The notes: generated from the sequence alone by a model not told the origin. A DNA stretch of 64,000 nucleotides from Varanus komodoensis (GCF_004798865.1 NW_025336087.1:50760214-50824213); one strand, 5' to 3'; positions 23,335 through 37,354 are shown, numbered from the stretch's first letter. Translations and numbers: made by a program.

Positions 23335-23580
23335 AAATAAATTTTATGCTGCTGTTGTTACATCACATCCATATCCCACATTTTATCTTCTTTTGAGAAG
23401 CCCCAACAAGCTTACATAGCCCATCTATTCTCAGCCCTGTGAGGTGCATTACTGGGCCAAAGTCATTCAAGGAGGTTGGTGAAGGGGCCAAGTCATCGGA
23501 GGAACTCCATGGCTGTGTGTGGCCTAGAACCAAGATCTTCTGAGTCCCAGTACTGACTGCTGACTGCCACCCGACACTGC
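23335..23580 (-). mobile_element. MIR-like SINE, antisense, degraded
   Basis: In order: aaataaattttatgctgct (tail), catatcccacattttatcttcttttgagaagcccc, agccctgtgaggtgcattactgggccaaagtcatt, aactccatggctgtgtgtggcctagaaccaagatcttctgagtcccagtactgac. This tracks the complement of the reptilian MIR-like SINE (gtcctgggacc...gattgaacc...ctggccaaggtcac...ctcacagggttg...aaggcaggatataaa). The tRNA-like end is near 23,580. Confidence 0.6.
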
Positions 23581-23589
23581 CTCTTCAGC

Positions 23590-26500
23590 TCAGCATTCCA
23601 AGCAAAATCTGGTGCCTGCAAGTGTGTATCTTCCCAATGTTATTTTTTGCTCATTTCATATGTAGGTTGTAAAGCTGCATTTGGAAAAGGTCTTACTGTA
23701 AAAAGGGCTATCTCATCAATCAAATGTTTCCCGAGTGTGCACTGAAAAGAATAAACTTATGCCACATGTGTGGTTGGTGGAAGGACAAAATAAAACTCTG
23801 TATTGCTATTCAGTGGAAATATGGCTAGAGTAAACTCCTTATTCCTTACTGGCCCATTGGATTCAGTCATGTGGCCAAACAATATTTATCAAGTATTTTG
23901 GCTGCAGATAAAGGATTTTTTTCAGAATTATGATTACATTTATATTGGATTTGATGTACATCTCTTGAACTTTTGCTGTGAAGCTCCTAACTGTTATTGC
24001 AGAAACCAGTTTCTTTGGCAAACTATGGGATACATTCCCTTCTGATGTGCTGGAGACTCACTAAGGGAATCAGGCCCTTTATTCAAAACTGCCATACCAT
24101 AATATACAATAATTTATGCTAATGGTCCTGAAACATATACAGAAGTTATAGATTTACAATATAAATGAGCATGGAGATTGATAGCATTTTGGCTACAATT
24201 GCTGGGAAATTTGAAAAAGAATGAATGATTATACTTTATGCTTTAAAAAGAACAGGATGAGGAAGAAAAAGAGGAGGAGGAGGAGGAGGAGCTGGGAAAT
24301 TAATGTAGAATACAATCTAGATTATCCAGCGTTTGGAGGTAATGAGGTGAGGCCCATAAAATGCTTTATGCTTCTAAGCCTTAAAGTCTAATGCATGTAA
24401 CCATTTATTCCATGTATTTCTTCCATGAAATATAATAACAGGTCAACACAAATAAGTGTAACTTGATCTGAATTCCAACTTTGTCAAAAGTGTAAAGATC
24501 TAAAAGTTCAAGCAGGTGAATTCAGGTTATACATGAAGCTGCATGCATAATAATAATGCATTCAGCACATTAGTCAGGAATTAAGCATTTACTACCCAAT
24601 CCAGAAAAAACACCCATTTTACAGATGAAAAATACTAAGGCTGAGAGTTAGTAGAAATCATTAGTGAATCCATAGTGGCAAACTCAAAACTCATGCAAAA
24701 CATTTCACTCAGAAAAGTGAGCCACCACCTACAGGCCTTCACAATATGCATTATATACAGTCCAGGCAGCAAGGATCTAGAAAACATTTCCTTGCACACT
24801 CTTCCCTAGCCTCTTCACATATAATGTAAATGCAGAACTATGTACAGCATGCGATGAAATTTTCAGCTGTATACTTGTTTGGTCTTCTGTATTACATAGA
24901 TTCAGCCCCCACCCCCTACAGATTGAAAGAACACCTGAGGAAGGCCATGTGGGGTAAGCCTGCCCCATAGTCTATTCCCCAGCTGCCCTTACCTGCAGCC
25001 ACAACACACCCACATACTTGGGCAACACCAGAAAAAGCTTTGCACATTCTAATATGAGGTAACAGTTCAGTTAATAGTGTCATCCAAGGGCTGTGCATAT
25101 GTTCAGCTTCATGTGTGTACTGATATGTGTGTACTCAGTATACCGAACATGTGGAAGAAGAAGAGGGGCCCTGCCTGCTAGGCCCGCTCCCAACCTCCAT
25201 GTGGTATGTGGCATTTCTAAATGGTGTGCCAACATGCACACTGCTGTTCCTGCAGAGGCACATCATCCAGAGTTTCTGATGAGTGCATGGAGGTCAAAGG
25301 TGGGGTTGGAGAAAGTCAGCGGCAGTGCCCACAGGTGAGGTCCTGGTTCCATGAATTCTATAAATATGGAGTGGGGACATCAGCACAGCCCTCTCATTTT
25401 ATGGTTGAATCAAGATCTTTGGTTTCACCACCAAAGGATGCCACTTGAGAAGCTGGACGTCCACAGCTTCAGCTAAGGTGTGGTATAGAAATAAAATTAA
25501 CAATAACAATAACCCTCTTCCCTGCAGCTCCCTGCTTTCTGCTACAGATACCTTTGTCATCTGCATCTTGTCAATGCAGATGACAAAGTTGTGGAAGAAG
25601 GAGCAGGAGAGGGTCTGTCACCAAGGGTTTTGCTACATATTTTTAACCCCAGCCATCAAGAAAATAGTACATCCTTGAGAATAGCAAAGAATATGCTGAA
25701 TCCTCATCATTTGTGGATTTGGAATATCAAAAGCAGAAACTTACTGAGAATTTTGGAGTTCAAAGAACTGCAATGCTATTCTTGGATGGGTGCCTTATAA
25801 TGCGTTTTTATTATTTAAACATCACTGACTCTGTCCAAAATGCTCTATAAATTTCAAGAGGAACTCTTGAGGGGATTATAATCTAGGAGACATGCAGGTA
25901 TCTTCCACACTAGGGGTTAAGGGCAGACTTGCCATGGCAAGCTCACTCACTTTTTTCATGGCATCTTGTAATGTTGCCAGAAAATTCTCCTCCCATTTTC
26001 CTCATTTCTCTTCTGTTTCTTTTCAGAGCTCAGGAAATTCCTGTTTGAAAAATCAAACAAATGAAACAGCATATTCTGTTGTGGAAACCTGCTAAATATT
26101 TGTGGACCAGATTGTTTGCCGCGATGGTCCCTTCACACTGAATGTTGCAGGACCAGCCCGCCTTATCAGGGTTCCTGATCACTCGGAGATTTGCAAACGC
26201 CTTCAGTGGAATGGGCTTAGAAAACCTTGCACAAAGATCTACAGAGATGCACCCCCATCCACACACACTTTGACCCCTTCCTGGATCAGGTTTTGGTTTG
26301 CATAAACTGAGGAGGCACACAATGTATTGGCTGAGACCAATAATGAAGCTGAATGCATCTGGGTAGTCTCGAGAAATGGTGAAAATGGGCATGAACTGAC
26401 AAGCACAAGATCACAGCAATATGTTACAACAGTTACTTTGTCAGAAGCACATAGTTAATTTTCATTCCTGTCTTCCAGCCTATTATGTTAATCAAGACTG

Positions 26501-29500
26501 AAACATTTCTTTCAAGCTTCTTTAACACAAAGCTTTTCTATACAATCTGTTAATCTGCTGTACTGTGTGGTTTTGTTGAGGAGCTAGGTTCTGAATGCTA
26601 CAAGCATTTCCTTTTCTGCTTTTCCATGACATGACCTCTAGGTGGTACTGTGGTATACAAGAATAATACAAATATTCAAATGAAAATTGCACTTTCTTTC
26701 ACTTTCATAATTTTATGCCACATTTTCTGTGCTCTAAAACAAAAACTAAACCAACCTACTCCCCATCAAAATTGCTGGTTAGACATAGAAATAACACCAG
26801 GGGTTCATGACTTTGTTTACAGAACTTTTAAACAACCTTGATTAGGGAATGATGAGAACACAATAAAGGCTCATAGTGGCAAAGAGCTTCAGCTATTAAT
26901 CAAGATATTCCTGGTAAAGCATTTACCTGCCATGAACTAACTTGCTAGACTTCATTAAAGAAGCCACTCACTTTCAATATCAGCAGGAGGATAATGACAC
27001 AAGCCTACCTGACCAAGTTCTTGTAAAGATTATAGCACGACAGAGCGGGTGAATACTCTAAAACTGCTTTATAAATGTTAAGGATCACCTTTTCCATGTA
27101 AGTGTACAAATTTGGCATATGCAGAATTATATTGATTTTACATTGTACTTTGGAGTCCCAGTGGTCATTTGCTGATTGATTTCTGGGTGCATTAATGCGT
27201 ATCAATTCTGTGCCCAGCTGCCTGGAATTGTTTTGCTATCAAGGAGTCTGGGAAGAGACATGACTCTATGGCTTGTGTTTTGTTGCGGCCACAGAAAGTC
27301 TGGAAAAAAAAAGAAAAAGCTTGTATCACACAGGATGTTTGAGAAATGACATCAGATATGGCTGTTTGTGGACATGCAAGTCAAGTGCTTGTAAGCATTC
27401 CCATAGCCTCCATCAGACAGCTGCAGAATAATTAACAGCAAGAGCAGCTCAGCTACGAGTGGGAATTTGGGGCGTCGTGGTTGCTTCTTCTCTCCTGTGC
27501 CAAGTTATTTCTTTAGAGAGCTGACCTCATTCTGTACACTTCCCCCTTTTATCAATGGGTTCTCACTTCTTTGGTTACATGGCAAGGCTGTTATTTTCTT
27601 GGCAATTTCCTCAACTGAAATGCCTTTCAGTACGGTCGTGTGGCACCATGCTTTGTAAGCACCATGACGGCAGGGTGTTTCATGGCAGAAGGCTGTGACA
27701 ATGTAATAAGAGTTTTCCAGCATTGTTCTCTTGATACGCTATGGGACTCGTTCTTGGTTCAGGCATTAAGATGATATTATCTGATGTGGGGCTCAGTCAC
27801 AGGGAGAACAGCAGATTATTTCTTGTTCATTCATTTTGAACTGCATCTCCTGCCAAGATGGCTTTAAAAAGCCTTATAGGAGTTGCAATTCTATGCCCAC
27901 AAATGAGCATCCTCTAGACACCCTCTTGACAAAGCATCTTCACAGTTTGCCTCTTAACCAGGCATCCCATGAAAATAAGCCTCCCAATGACTGCAGAGGC
28001 TTCTGGTTTCCAAAACAGCTGTAGGTGCTCTGTCCAGATGCCTTGTTTGGCCCTCTCTTTGCAGGGTGCTTGAGCAAGGTGCTCACACCTCATGATTCAC
28101 CAAACACCCTTGTTCTTTTTCTAAATAGAACAACAAAATCTCTCTGAGACAGGATCTGCATGACCATAAAAGGGGTTGGCTTCCATCCCAGCATGGAATG
28201 TGAAGAGGGTTGGAATGGGGAACCTGAGACAGAAACTGGAACAGCCACTGCAGCAGCTTGGAGGCTTCCTTCTGCAGCATACACCATAAAAGTGTGAAGT
28301 GGGTCTAAAACGAATGGAACAATATTCATGCAGTTGTTGTGACTGGTGTATGTTGCCTGCAGAATTCAGATGTTAGCTTTGGCTGGTGTTTTCAATTCTG
28401 TGCCCCATTTTGGTTACCTATGCAACTGTCTGGACTAAAGAGAAGGCTGTTTAAACATTAGCTGGGAGCTCCCAGTCTGAGAGATACTTTATTCCAGCCT
28501 TGCTTTCTGTTCTGAGATTCTTCACAGGCCAGAACTGAGATACTACTTCCCCTAGTCACACTGACCATATAGGGCAGCTGTTTCAAAGCAGCAGCCCTGA
28601 ACTCAGAGTAGTTCTCTTGTCAGGAGAAGCAGAGTGGAAACAGCCCCCATTGCCTGCACAATATAAAGTGACTTGGAAATGAAACCATTTGCAAACAATG
28701 CCTATGCCATCAGTTGATCAATGGAAAAGGAAGCTATGGAGCACCGTGCTCATGAATACCATCTCCAGCTATAAATAGCTTTGGAATGGACACATGAACT
28801 CTGTTCAAACCCTCTCCCCTGCCCCCTGCCACCCCATGCATTCTGTTTCCTAGCTACCAGAATGGATATAGATCTGATGAATTGGTGATTTTGGATGTGC
28901 TGAATGTGCTATGTATGAGAATACAAATGAGCCAACATAATAAAAAAAGGAATTCAGACCATTTGCTTTTTATGTGCACATGCATGCACACATAAGCAGA
29001 GGTCCTGCTAAAATCTTAGCTCATGCAGCAAATAGATAGGGAGCCTCACAAAAGAGGGTATCCAAAAGGACTGGCAGTGGGAAGAGAGAGCATCGCAAGT
29101 TTTTTGTTCTGCAGCCTTCGTTTATCCAGCCAAGTTTTGAGAACAAATGGCCTTTGTCATCTGGGTACGGTGTGGCAGAAAGGTCCCAGACTTCTCACAA
29201 ATTCCATTGATTGGAGCAATGTAGCCCAGTGTGTTAGATGACATACAACAGGGCTTTTAACTACCTATAAAACGGTCCCATTTGACATTTTACTTTAAGC
29301 CCTTCTCCCGAAGACATGTTGAACTGTCCCTTTTCCTGCACTTGCTGCTCGTGACGCTGGATGGGTGGGGATGGGGACTGTGGAGGGCAGGGCAGGCCAT
29401 GCTTTCGGTGCAGAACATCTGGGTGGCATTATGATGGAAAGGTGACTAATCCGGGGTACACAGTACTCCATTAATGGCTTAGGGGCTCCAGGGGCTTGTT

Positions 29501-32500
29501 TGTGCTCTGCTGTAGCTGGTCAGTGGCGTATCCGATGATTTTATGGGACACCAGTTTCAAACACTCAGAGTCAAGTGCTGGCAAAGGCCTACACTCACAG
29601 CTATCTGGAGCCAACTGGGTTATGGGCCAGCAGTTTGGCGTTGCAAAGGCAAGTGTTTTCCCTCAAAAGCAAGTTGCTCAAAGGGAGGGATACAACAGAG
29701 CTTTCTAGCAGGGTTTCTGCTACTGGACTGACTTTCTACAGTCACCTGTTTCCAAGACAGGACCAAGTCAATTCCTGTTTGTATTATCAGTTTCTGAATT
29801 TGAACCATTTGAGGTTTCCTTCTCCATCTAGCAACCTCATTTGTTCCAGTTTTGGCCAGAAATGGTGGAGCATCTTCCCAGCAGGTGGGTTCATGCACAT
29901 GTTCAGTGTGATCAGGGATCCTATGTTAGTGCCAGTCATACCAGTATGAAACTTCCAGGTGTCAAAATAAAACCAGATATAATAGCAACTCTGCACATTT
30001 CACAGAGAAAAACAACATGGAGGCAGGACAAGTGTCCTTGGCAGATAAGTGGGGCAAGTCAGGTAATGTCAGTATGAACTCAACTCCAGATCCTGCTGTA
30101 AAATAACAACAATGTTGAAGCAGATGGATACAGCCCCTTGATTTTGCTAACATTTTCCTGTATATCAATAGCAGAAGGTAGCACATATCATCACTGCAGC
30201 CAAGAACAGCACCTGTATTGAGTACCTTTTGGTCATTTTTATTCCTAAAAGTGAACAGGGCAGGATATCAATATGCTAATTAAAGCAGAACTGCCCTTGA
30301 AGGGTGTAACAAAATGTAAGCCGCCCAATCTATTACATCAAAGCTTTAGAAGAGGATGGTTTGGAGTGAATAGGGGTATGTAACCCTTATCCTCCCTGAT
30401 AATTTTTCACATGCATTTCTCCCTCAACTGCTGTTCTTTCCACAGAGAAATGGCTTTGTTTCATGTGTTCCAAGACAGAAAATAATAAAAGTGTTGTTTT
30501 GATCTGTGGCATCATCCCAGGGATTTTAGTTATACCCTTTTCCTTCATGTTAAAGATTTTACATTAAAATGTTTGGTGGCACTAACATTACTTTTCCTTT
30601 CCTTTTCTGGCACAGCTAAATTACTGTTAGTGATGTTATGAGAGCACAATGCTCAGTTTGAAAAAAAGGGGAGTTGCTGTTGCAATATGTTGAGAATCTC
30701 AAACATTGGAACCTTTTCTAGCATTATATATATATTAAAGTGAATACTGTTGAGCTTTTTGTGTAAAAGTGCTTTTTAACCTTAGCATCACCTTGACTTC
30801 AAATGCAACAGGATGTGTGTGTGTGTGTTTAAAGAATTTAGTTACCAATGACATCATTATCTCCCCATCTTTAGAACTGTTTTTTTGTTTAGTATTTATG
30901 CACAAAAGAGACAACTGAAGTCATAAATTTCAGGTATGTTATACTATTGACTAAATATTGAAACAGCTCTTTGATCATAAAAATTATTGTGTGTGTCCAA
31001 ACCAGTTTATAATGCATGTTTTGCAATTCAGGTCTGACTTCTCTATATGAGTTACCATATTTAGTAAACAGCGTTAAACCATCCTTTAGTATATGATCAG
31101 TTTCTTCATGCTGATCTGGAGTGCAACGCTCTTCTTAGCTATGTTCACAAAGGACATGACTGCCCTGCACACGCGTGCATGATCGCAACAAGCGGACTTG
31201 TCATAATTCCTGACTTTTAATGGCCACATAGCACTAATCTGAAATGTTCAAGGCTTGTTTCAGCCTAACGTACAGGCCTGTTGTGGACTGTCTTATTTTC
31301 TTTAATGCTGGAAAACAGGGAACGGAGGTGGTAACTCTAAAGCACTGCTGTGTGTTATACAGTGCAACAACTGACATACTTAACCACAGTCCTCAACCCA
31401 ACTATGTTGTGCTCCCTCCCTTTCTATCGATTTGGGACTGATCCTCAATTTGCTATGAGCCTTCTAGGTATCAATCAGTGCATCTAGGAGTGAGCAGTGG
31501 ATTTGTGAATAAAGGAAAAGCAAAGGAGATACACCATGGCAGTGGCATGCAATCACCTTTTCTGACATGGAAGTCGTCTCAGAGGACATTGGTGGCACCT
31601 GTAGAGAGCAATCCTTACCCCAAAGATGCTGGCTGAGCAGCTTTAGAACTTGGCAGAAGCCACACTTCACCTCACGATGGCAGAGACAATGGACTGGCAG
31701 AATTCTCTTGAATTTACTAGAAGCACAAGGTAACTGCCTTCCTGTAACTCAGACCTGTTGCTTCTATCCTCTACTTATGAAACATGGAACAATTGCTCTT
31801 GTTCATATTTCTGAGGATCTTCATAGTAGCAGGTCTTCTCCTGGGCTAAATGTATTCATTAGGGTAAAGAATACCCTTGTTCTAGTATTTAGAACAAGTG
31901 GCCACTTATGCAATATTAAAAGAGTGTGAGGGAGGGGATATATCACTGAGCCTGGATGCGTTCAGTGGAGATAATGGAGGGCTGCTCCCATCGGAAGAGT
32001 TAGCTCCTTTATTTTCATTCCGCTCCCATTGCATAAAATAGGTATTGCCCTGGGAAAACTTAAATGTTGCTTTATTGAAACGTTTTTATTCTCCTTCCCC
32101 TTTCTAGTGCAAAAGCAAAACACACAATGGCTTACTACTTTTACTAATCTGCAGGTTTTTTTAAACAACAATATAAAACTATCCGCTAAAGACAGAGAAT
32201 TAACAAATAGAACCAAGCATTGCCTGGAACATACAACAAACGCCTGCCGGAATAAAATGGTTTTCCGCGACTAGAAATAAATAGCAAGGGAATGTAATCA
32301 ATTACACATTGCCAAAAAGATGACACTAGGTTACACAAAAATTGCATAGGGTAATACTGTATATAAGAATAGACTAAATTTAGAAATAATTGCTATAATT
32401 TGAAGAGAAATACAGCACATCTACCATAGCAGGCAAGTCTGTGTCCACGTACACTGTGGGCCTGACTTCTTGTTGACCACATGTGGACTGTTGATGGGTC

Positions 32501-33055
32501 CCAGCAAGGCCCCTCCTCCGCTTTCATCATGATGGGATGGGACAGCGCTTCAAATACAGGAAAATAGGACACCTCTCCACCAGGGCCAATCATACAGCAT
32601 CCCATAATGTGGGTGCAACCACAGAGCAGGCCCTCTCACTTGTCCCACTCAAATGAACTTCCACCCTTAATGGGAAACAATGAAGGACCTGTGTTTCTGT
32701 TTTAGGGAAGATAAAGAGTTAGGTAACACAAAAGCCCCATTCAGACACTATAAGACTGAGCATAGCTCCACACCTGTTGTCACATGTTTCTGTCACTCTG
32801 TACTCATGGTAATTATTATTTAGCTTATGGCACACATGGCCAGGGAGTCTACAATGTTTCTACACATGGTAGATGTTCTGACAGCCGACATTTGCTGGTC
32901 TTTTCTTGCACTGGTGCACCACTAGGAGCAATCTAGCTTAACACTGGCTGGCCAGCAGTGCTCTTGAGGAAGTCAACACATCGTGGGTTTTCCACCCCTG
33001 ATCCTTTGCCGAACACATCCAGTCAGATCCAGCACTGGTTCTTGATTCCACGCAA
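23590..33055. other. Long unassigned non-coding stretch
   Basis: About 9.5 kb with no host exon and almost no repeat I can name. It holds a (GGA)n run at 24,271-24,291, a perfect hairpin at 25,552-25,588 (listed separately), a slightly CpG-rich patch at about 26,110-26,300, an ATAT run near 30,727 and a TG run near 30,815. The segment at 32,440-32,660 faintly resembles the antisense LINE text at 20,985-21,110 (accacagagcaggccctctc). Open frames are short and unlike any family I know. Confidence 0.5.
25552..25588. repeat. Perfect 14-bp hairpin
   Basis: The arms ctttgtcatctgca (25,552-25,565) and tgcagatgacaaag (25,575-25,588) are exact complements around a 9-base loop. It is not followed by a T run and is not part of a recognised element. 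Confidence 0.95.
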
Positions 33056-33059
33056 ATGC

Positions 33060-33277
33060 AGCCAGCTTTTCCCACCAGGGAATAGTGGGCCCTATTTATC
33101 TACCTACCCACAGATGGCATGCTTTTGAACTGCTAGGTGGGCAGAAGCTAGGGATGAGTGACGGCAGATCATTCCATGTTAGGGGCTGGGCTCAAACTGC
33201 TAGAGCGCAAGCCATTTCTGGTCGAGCATTCTGGCGTCATTAAGCTGCTGTACCACTGCATCCCACTCATGGTGAGT
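33060..33277 (-). mobile_element. tRNA-derived SINE, antisense, diverged
   Basis: Same family as the + strand copy at 56,789. The antisense order is visible: ccctatttatctac, gcatgcttttgaactgctaggtgggcagaagctagg, gacggcagatcattcc, gggctcaaactgctag (decayed box B complement), tctggtcgagcattctggcg, aagctgctgtaccactgcatcc (box A side). The outer 3' third of the SINE is absent or unrecognisable. It is much more diverged than the 56,789 copy. Confidence 0.7.
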
Positions 33278-33279
33278 AC

Positions 33280-35465
33280 AGAAAAGAGAAGAGCTGTACG
33301 GAGAGTCTCTATGGGGTGAAGGAGGTTGTTCTCTGCAGCTCCTTGGGTATTCCCATTGCCCTGCACTCCAAGAAACAAGACTTGTGCATTGTTTCTCTTT
33401 GGGGCGTTACGGTGCTGGGTTTGATTTTTCTAAATGAACTTCGCTAAAAAGTGTGGGGTGGAAAGATGCTCACTGGCATGCCCTCAACTCTACTATGCCA
33501 TGGTCATATTAAGCTTTCTCCTGTTTCTGCAATGGGAGAGAAATTGTTTTTGCAATAGAAACAGGAGACAGTAGCCAGTATAGAAGCATTGCACTGTGTT
33601 GATATAACCTAGATTTTTCTGTAGGATTTATTTTAATCTCACAGCTTCTTTGGACAATGCAAGTGCTTATATCTGTGAATAAACTAGTTTTGGAAAACTA
33701 AATGTCTGCTGTGAACTTTTGCAAAAAAGGCTGAATAGGAATCATTCTGGGACCTCATATAAATTCAATTTTTTTTCTCCTGTGTAATATGAAAATTCTT
33801 GTGCATTTCCTCATCTTGGCTGAGAAATAAAGTGCCAGAATACCCTGAGAAAGGCTGTTTCAGAAACTTGGCTGATAAAAAGAAATAAACTGCATTGGAA
33901 CAAACACAATCTCCTTCCCTTCACCTCATGAGATTTTTCAGGCTTTATAACTAAACTAAAGGAGGTCAGCTATGTTTCACACTGTATATCCAATTAGAAA
34001 ATCTCAAAGTCTGGCCATCAGATGCAATAAGCATTAACATAGAAAAAGTGAAAATATAAATATTTCAAAAGATATGGACAATCTGAGGGACGTCTGTAAT
34101 GCAAGGCTCAGAAACAAAATTTGACAGGAGTAAAGATCACAAGTTTACTAATCAAAGTTTGTAGTGCTTGCAGTACTATCATGGCCCTGTTGCACTGCAG
34201 TTCAGGATACCAAACTGAAAGGGCAATTTAAAGGCTATAAGGATGATTATTTTAAGTGATCCAGAATCAAATTGCAATCTTTAAAAATATTATCAGGGAG
34301 TTAATGTGGATTCAGGATTGTTTTGGTGCTTTGCTTTGCTTTATGCTTAGCAAGAAGTACATATTCACTGGTCATTTATTTCATATACTCGTTTGGACTA
34401 TTGATTGCAACATTCCCCACTCTGGTGCCCGCAAGATGTGGGGAACCAACATTCCCAGCCAGCAAGGAGGCTCCAGACTGCAGAAAGGCTGATCTGCTCC
34501 ATGCCAATATAACACTGCTCTTAGCACTAAACAGAGAATTTTGTTCACAGGCTGAAGACAACTGGGAGCAGACACACTCAGGCTAGGAACAGCGACAGCT
34601 GGGTTGATCTTGCACTTTCCACAGCGCCCCAAGACCAGTGACAGACTCACCTTCCCCGTGGCTCTCACCTGGCACAAAGCAACTGGGGGCCTTTTGCAAG
34701 TGAAGAGGCCCTGCTGCAGTTGTGTTTGAAGAGCCCTGAAATCCTGTGGCAAGCACTGATGGGCTGATCATGTGGAGTCTGGTGCACATTTTTGATGACT
34801 GGGATATCAATGGATAAGCAGCTAGAAAAAATAATAATAAACTGCTGGAGCATATATCAAGGCTATTCCATAACATGAACTTCCAGAAAGACGGCTGTAT
34901 TAGTGAGTTGCAGCGAACCCAAGAGAGCTTTCCTTGGCACCTTAAAGTAACAGATGTATTGTTGTCTGCACTTCTGCAGACCAGAGTCCGCGTCACTTAA
35001 TATGGCACAAGAAATCTGTTAGTGATTACAGTGCCACAAGACTCTTTGTTGCTTTCCCAAATGAGAAGAAATAATGTGTGGCTTCTCCAGACAGGACATT
35101 TATTATATGCTCATCATCCCCTACTCACTGTTAGTTCTTTAGATGCCACTCAGACCCTCGTTTCACTTCTGCATCTAGTCAGCACTTTCAGCAAATTTAT
35201 TTTTAGAGTAGGGAAAATGCTGCATTTAATCGTGAAAGTGAAAGAAACCATGATTTCTTCTTGTGTATTGTGCTGTTCCAATATGCCCCAGTGCAACAAA
35301 GTCAGGAGGCCATAGCATTGCATCCACAGTGGATTAACAGCCAGTTACTGGCCTTGCGCAGGAAAGCTCTGTGTCTGCTGGCTCACCTACTCCTTTCTGC
35401 TCTGTTTTGAGATCAAAGCCCTCCACTGGGTTTCACAGCATTTGGGCCCAGCCCTTGTGCAGCTG
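33280..35465. other. Unassigned non-coding stretch
   Basis: No gene or repeat family recognised. The overlapping frames at 34,320-35,000 on both strands carry no known domain and disagree with one another in composition. Confidence 0.5.
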
Positions 35466-35469
35466 TGAA

Positions 35470-35575
35470 ACTCCGAAGTTTTGCAATACAGTTCCCAGCA
35501 TTCCTGGCCACTGACTGGCAGTGATGGAAGCTGAAGTCCAAAATACCTGGTGAGCAGCAGCTTGGGAAGGATGCT
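35470..35575. mobile_element. Palindromic MITE remnant
   Basis: Contains 'acagttcccagcattcctggccactgactggcagtgatggaagctgaagtccaaaatacctgg', matching the order actcccatcatccctgac...tgatgggagttgtagtccaaaa of the MITE at 16,522 and 43,212. Outer tips are eroded (gcttgggaagg at the right). Confidence 0.55.
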
Positions 35576-35579
35576 TTAC

Positions 35580-36635
35580 GCAGTGGCTCATACAGTACAG
35601 CCCAATCTGGTGAGGTGCCCATGTGTAAAGCATGCAAGCTGGGTGGGTTTGTCCTTTCCTGCTTTTAGAGCTCCCTCCTGGGTGGCATCCTGAGGCGTGG
35701 GACTTGCTCTCTTGCAACATCAATATGTTTATGATTATGTTGGTTACCTTTTCAGGAAATGATCAGGGCATGGGAACTCACCTCAGATGCATCATTCGGG
35801 CAGGAGCAGGGAGTGGGGCAGGGCTCACTAGCTCCACCCCAGGATCTATGCATCTGGCAGGAACATCTGCAGGGTGGGAGCTTTTGTGGGCGCAGCTCTG
35901 TTGCAGATGTAGACCCTGAAGGCAGAGCAAGCCAGGTGAGATATCTTCAATGGCAGGGCTGGTTGGCACGACTGCACTCTGAAAGGGGTTTCACTCTTGT
36001 GCAGATGGAAACTGATGCCTGCAGTTGATTTTTTTTTCTTGTTTGCATGATGATGAGCAAGAAATACATACTGAAGTTCTCTACATATATCAGAGGCTTA
36101 TTTAATGCCAATCTTCTTACAAAAAACAAATGGTCTCTCACACACAGAAATAAAATATACTAGACTATATACACATATAGTTGTAAAGTGTGCACGATTG
36201 TGGTCGATACAAATTATTCACACAATTCCTTTCATTTGGTGTCAGAAAGAAGGGAAATGGCCAGCAAGGTTCCTTTCCAACACATCTGCTTTTTACAATA
36301 CACTATTCTGTATGTAGAAATCACATATCGAATATCAAAAGCACTTCCTCAAACACAGTTATGAGGAGAGCCTTGCCTGGAAAAAAGTATTTTCTTTCCT
36401 TACCTATACTTTCAAGATTCAAAGTTTTTCTAGAAAACTTTGCTTTCCATCTGTGAGTCTTTACATGATGGCAAGCAAAGGGCTGACCTGTTAAATTTTA
36501 GTTAATGAAATGCATTTTGTTGCCACATAATTTGATAAAATAGGAAGTTTTTCGTATGGATAAACATGGCGAAAGGTACATAGAAATATAATATTACTGG
36601 CCTGCTTCCTTTTCTCAATAACATTATGATTGATT
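35580..36635. other. Unassigned non-coding stretch
   Basis: No gene or repeat family recognised. A GC-richer patch at about 35,790-35,945 supports short open frames on both strands but no recognisable protein. Confidence 0.5.
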
Positions 36636-36639
36636 CTAG

Positions 36640-36705
36640 TTATATATTGCCTTCTAAGAAAAATTTCTCAGGGTGGCTTACACAACACAATATATATGCA
36701 TTTTG
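36640..36705 (-). mobile_element. L2-type LINE 3' tail, antisense
   Basis: 'tatatattgccttctaagaaaaatttctcagggtggcttacacaacac' is the complement of a typical LINE tail (gtaagccaccctgag...ggcaatatata). It is very short and 5'-truncated. Confidence 0.5.
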
Positions 36706-37149
36706 CAACAGTACAGTTCTCATTTTGAGACCAGACCATCCCAGGTGATTCTGTTGTCAGGGGAGTGAGGAGTTTGTCAAACTATTGCATAGAAACACAA
36801 AATATACTTTTTTCTTTTTAGAAAGGAGAGCTTTTGCCTGAATTAGTTAAGGAGCAGACAAGTTTCCTTCCTAACAGGAACTCATATGACATAATTGCCA
36901 CAGTAAACTCTTGGATTAGCTCCCCAAAATGCATATGAAAAACCTGTGTCCACCCAGTCACCACAGACACTTGGCTCATTTCTATCCCACTGCTCAAGGG
37001 TTTGATTTTTCACACCATCATGGCTGGAATTACATATACTTTTCCTTTTAATGTCCATGCAACCCAATGTGAAGCTCCCAGAATATTTGCAGCAGGACTA
37101 GGAGAAGTAATGAGAAGCAATAGAAAATGAATGCAATGCCCCAATAGCA
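36706..37149. other. Unassigned non-coding stretch
   Basis: No gene or repeat family recognised. Confidence 0.5.
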
Positions 37150-37345
37150 GCTTTGCATCTACTTAGCTAGCAGGACAGAGGGCTGTATCTCAGGTGAAGG
37201 CAAAGAGGTGATGCTAAGCCTCTGGGGCGGGATGTTGCAGTACTCCACCTGGTGGTGACCAGGCAGCAGGCCTTTTCTGCAGTGGTACCCACACTCAGGA
37301 AAGGGCTTCCCTTTGTGATAGACAGGTCAGGTCCCAATGATCTTG
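37150..37345 (+). mobile_element. L2 LINE C-terminal fragment
   Basis: The translated phrase RQQAFSAVVPTLRKGLP (about 37,260-37,312) fits the L2 C-terminal motif R(A/R)AFSVVAPALWNALP. Upstream text is compatible with the preceding L2 coding part. It ends just before the CR1 that begins near 37,355. Confidence 0.6.
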
Positions 37346-37354
37346 TGCTCCTTA

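Noticed and set aside
26030-26392. 120-residue minus-strand frame in a CpG-bearing patch
   Set aside because: No domain and no splice signals of note; composition explains the frame length.
29518-29560. Possible hAT start (cagtggcgta)
   Set aside because: Only one short terminus-like word; no matching inverted end or duplication found nearby.
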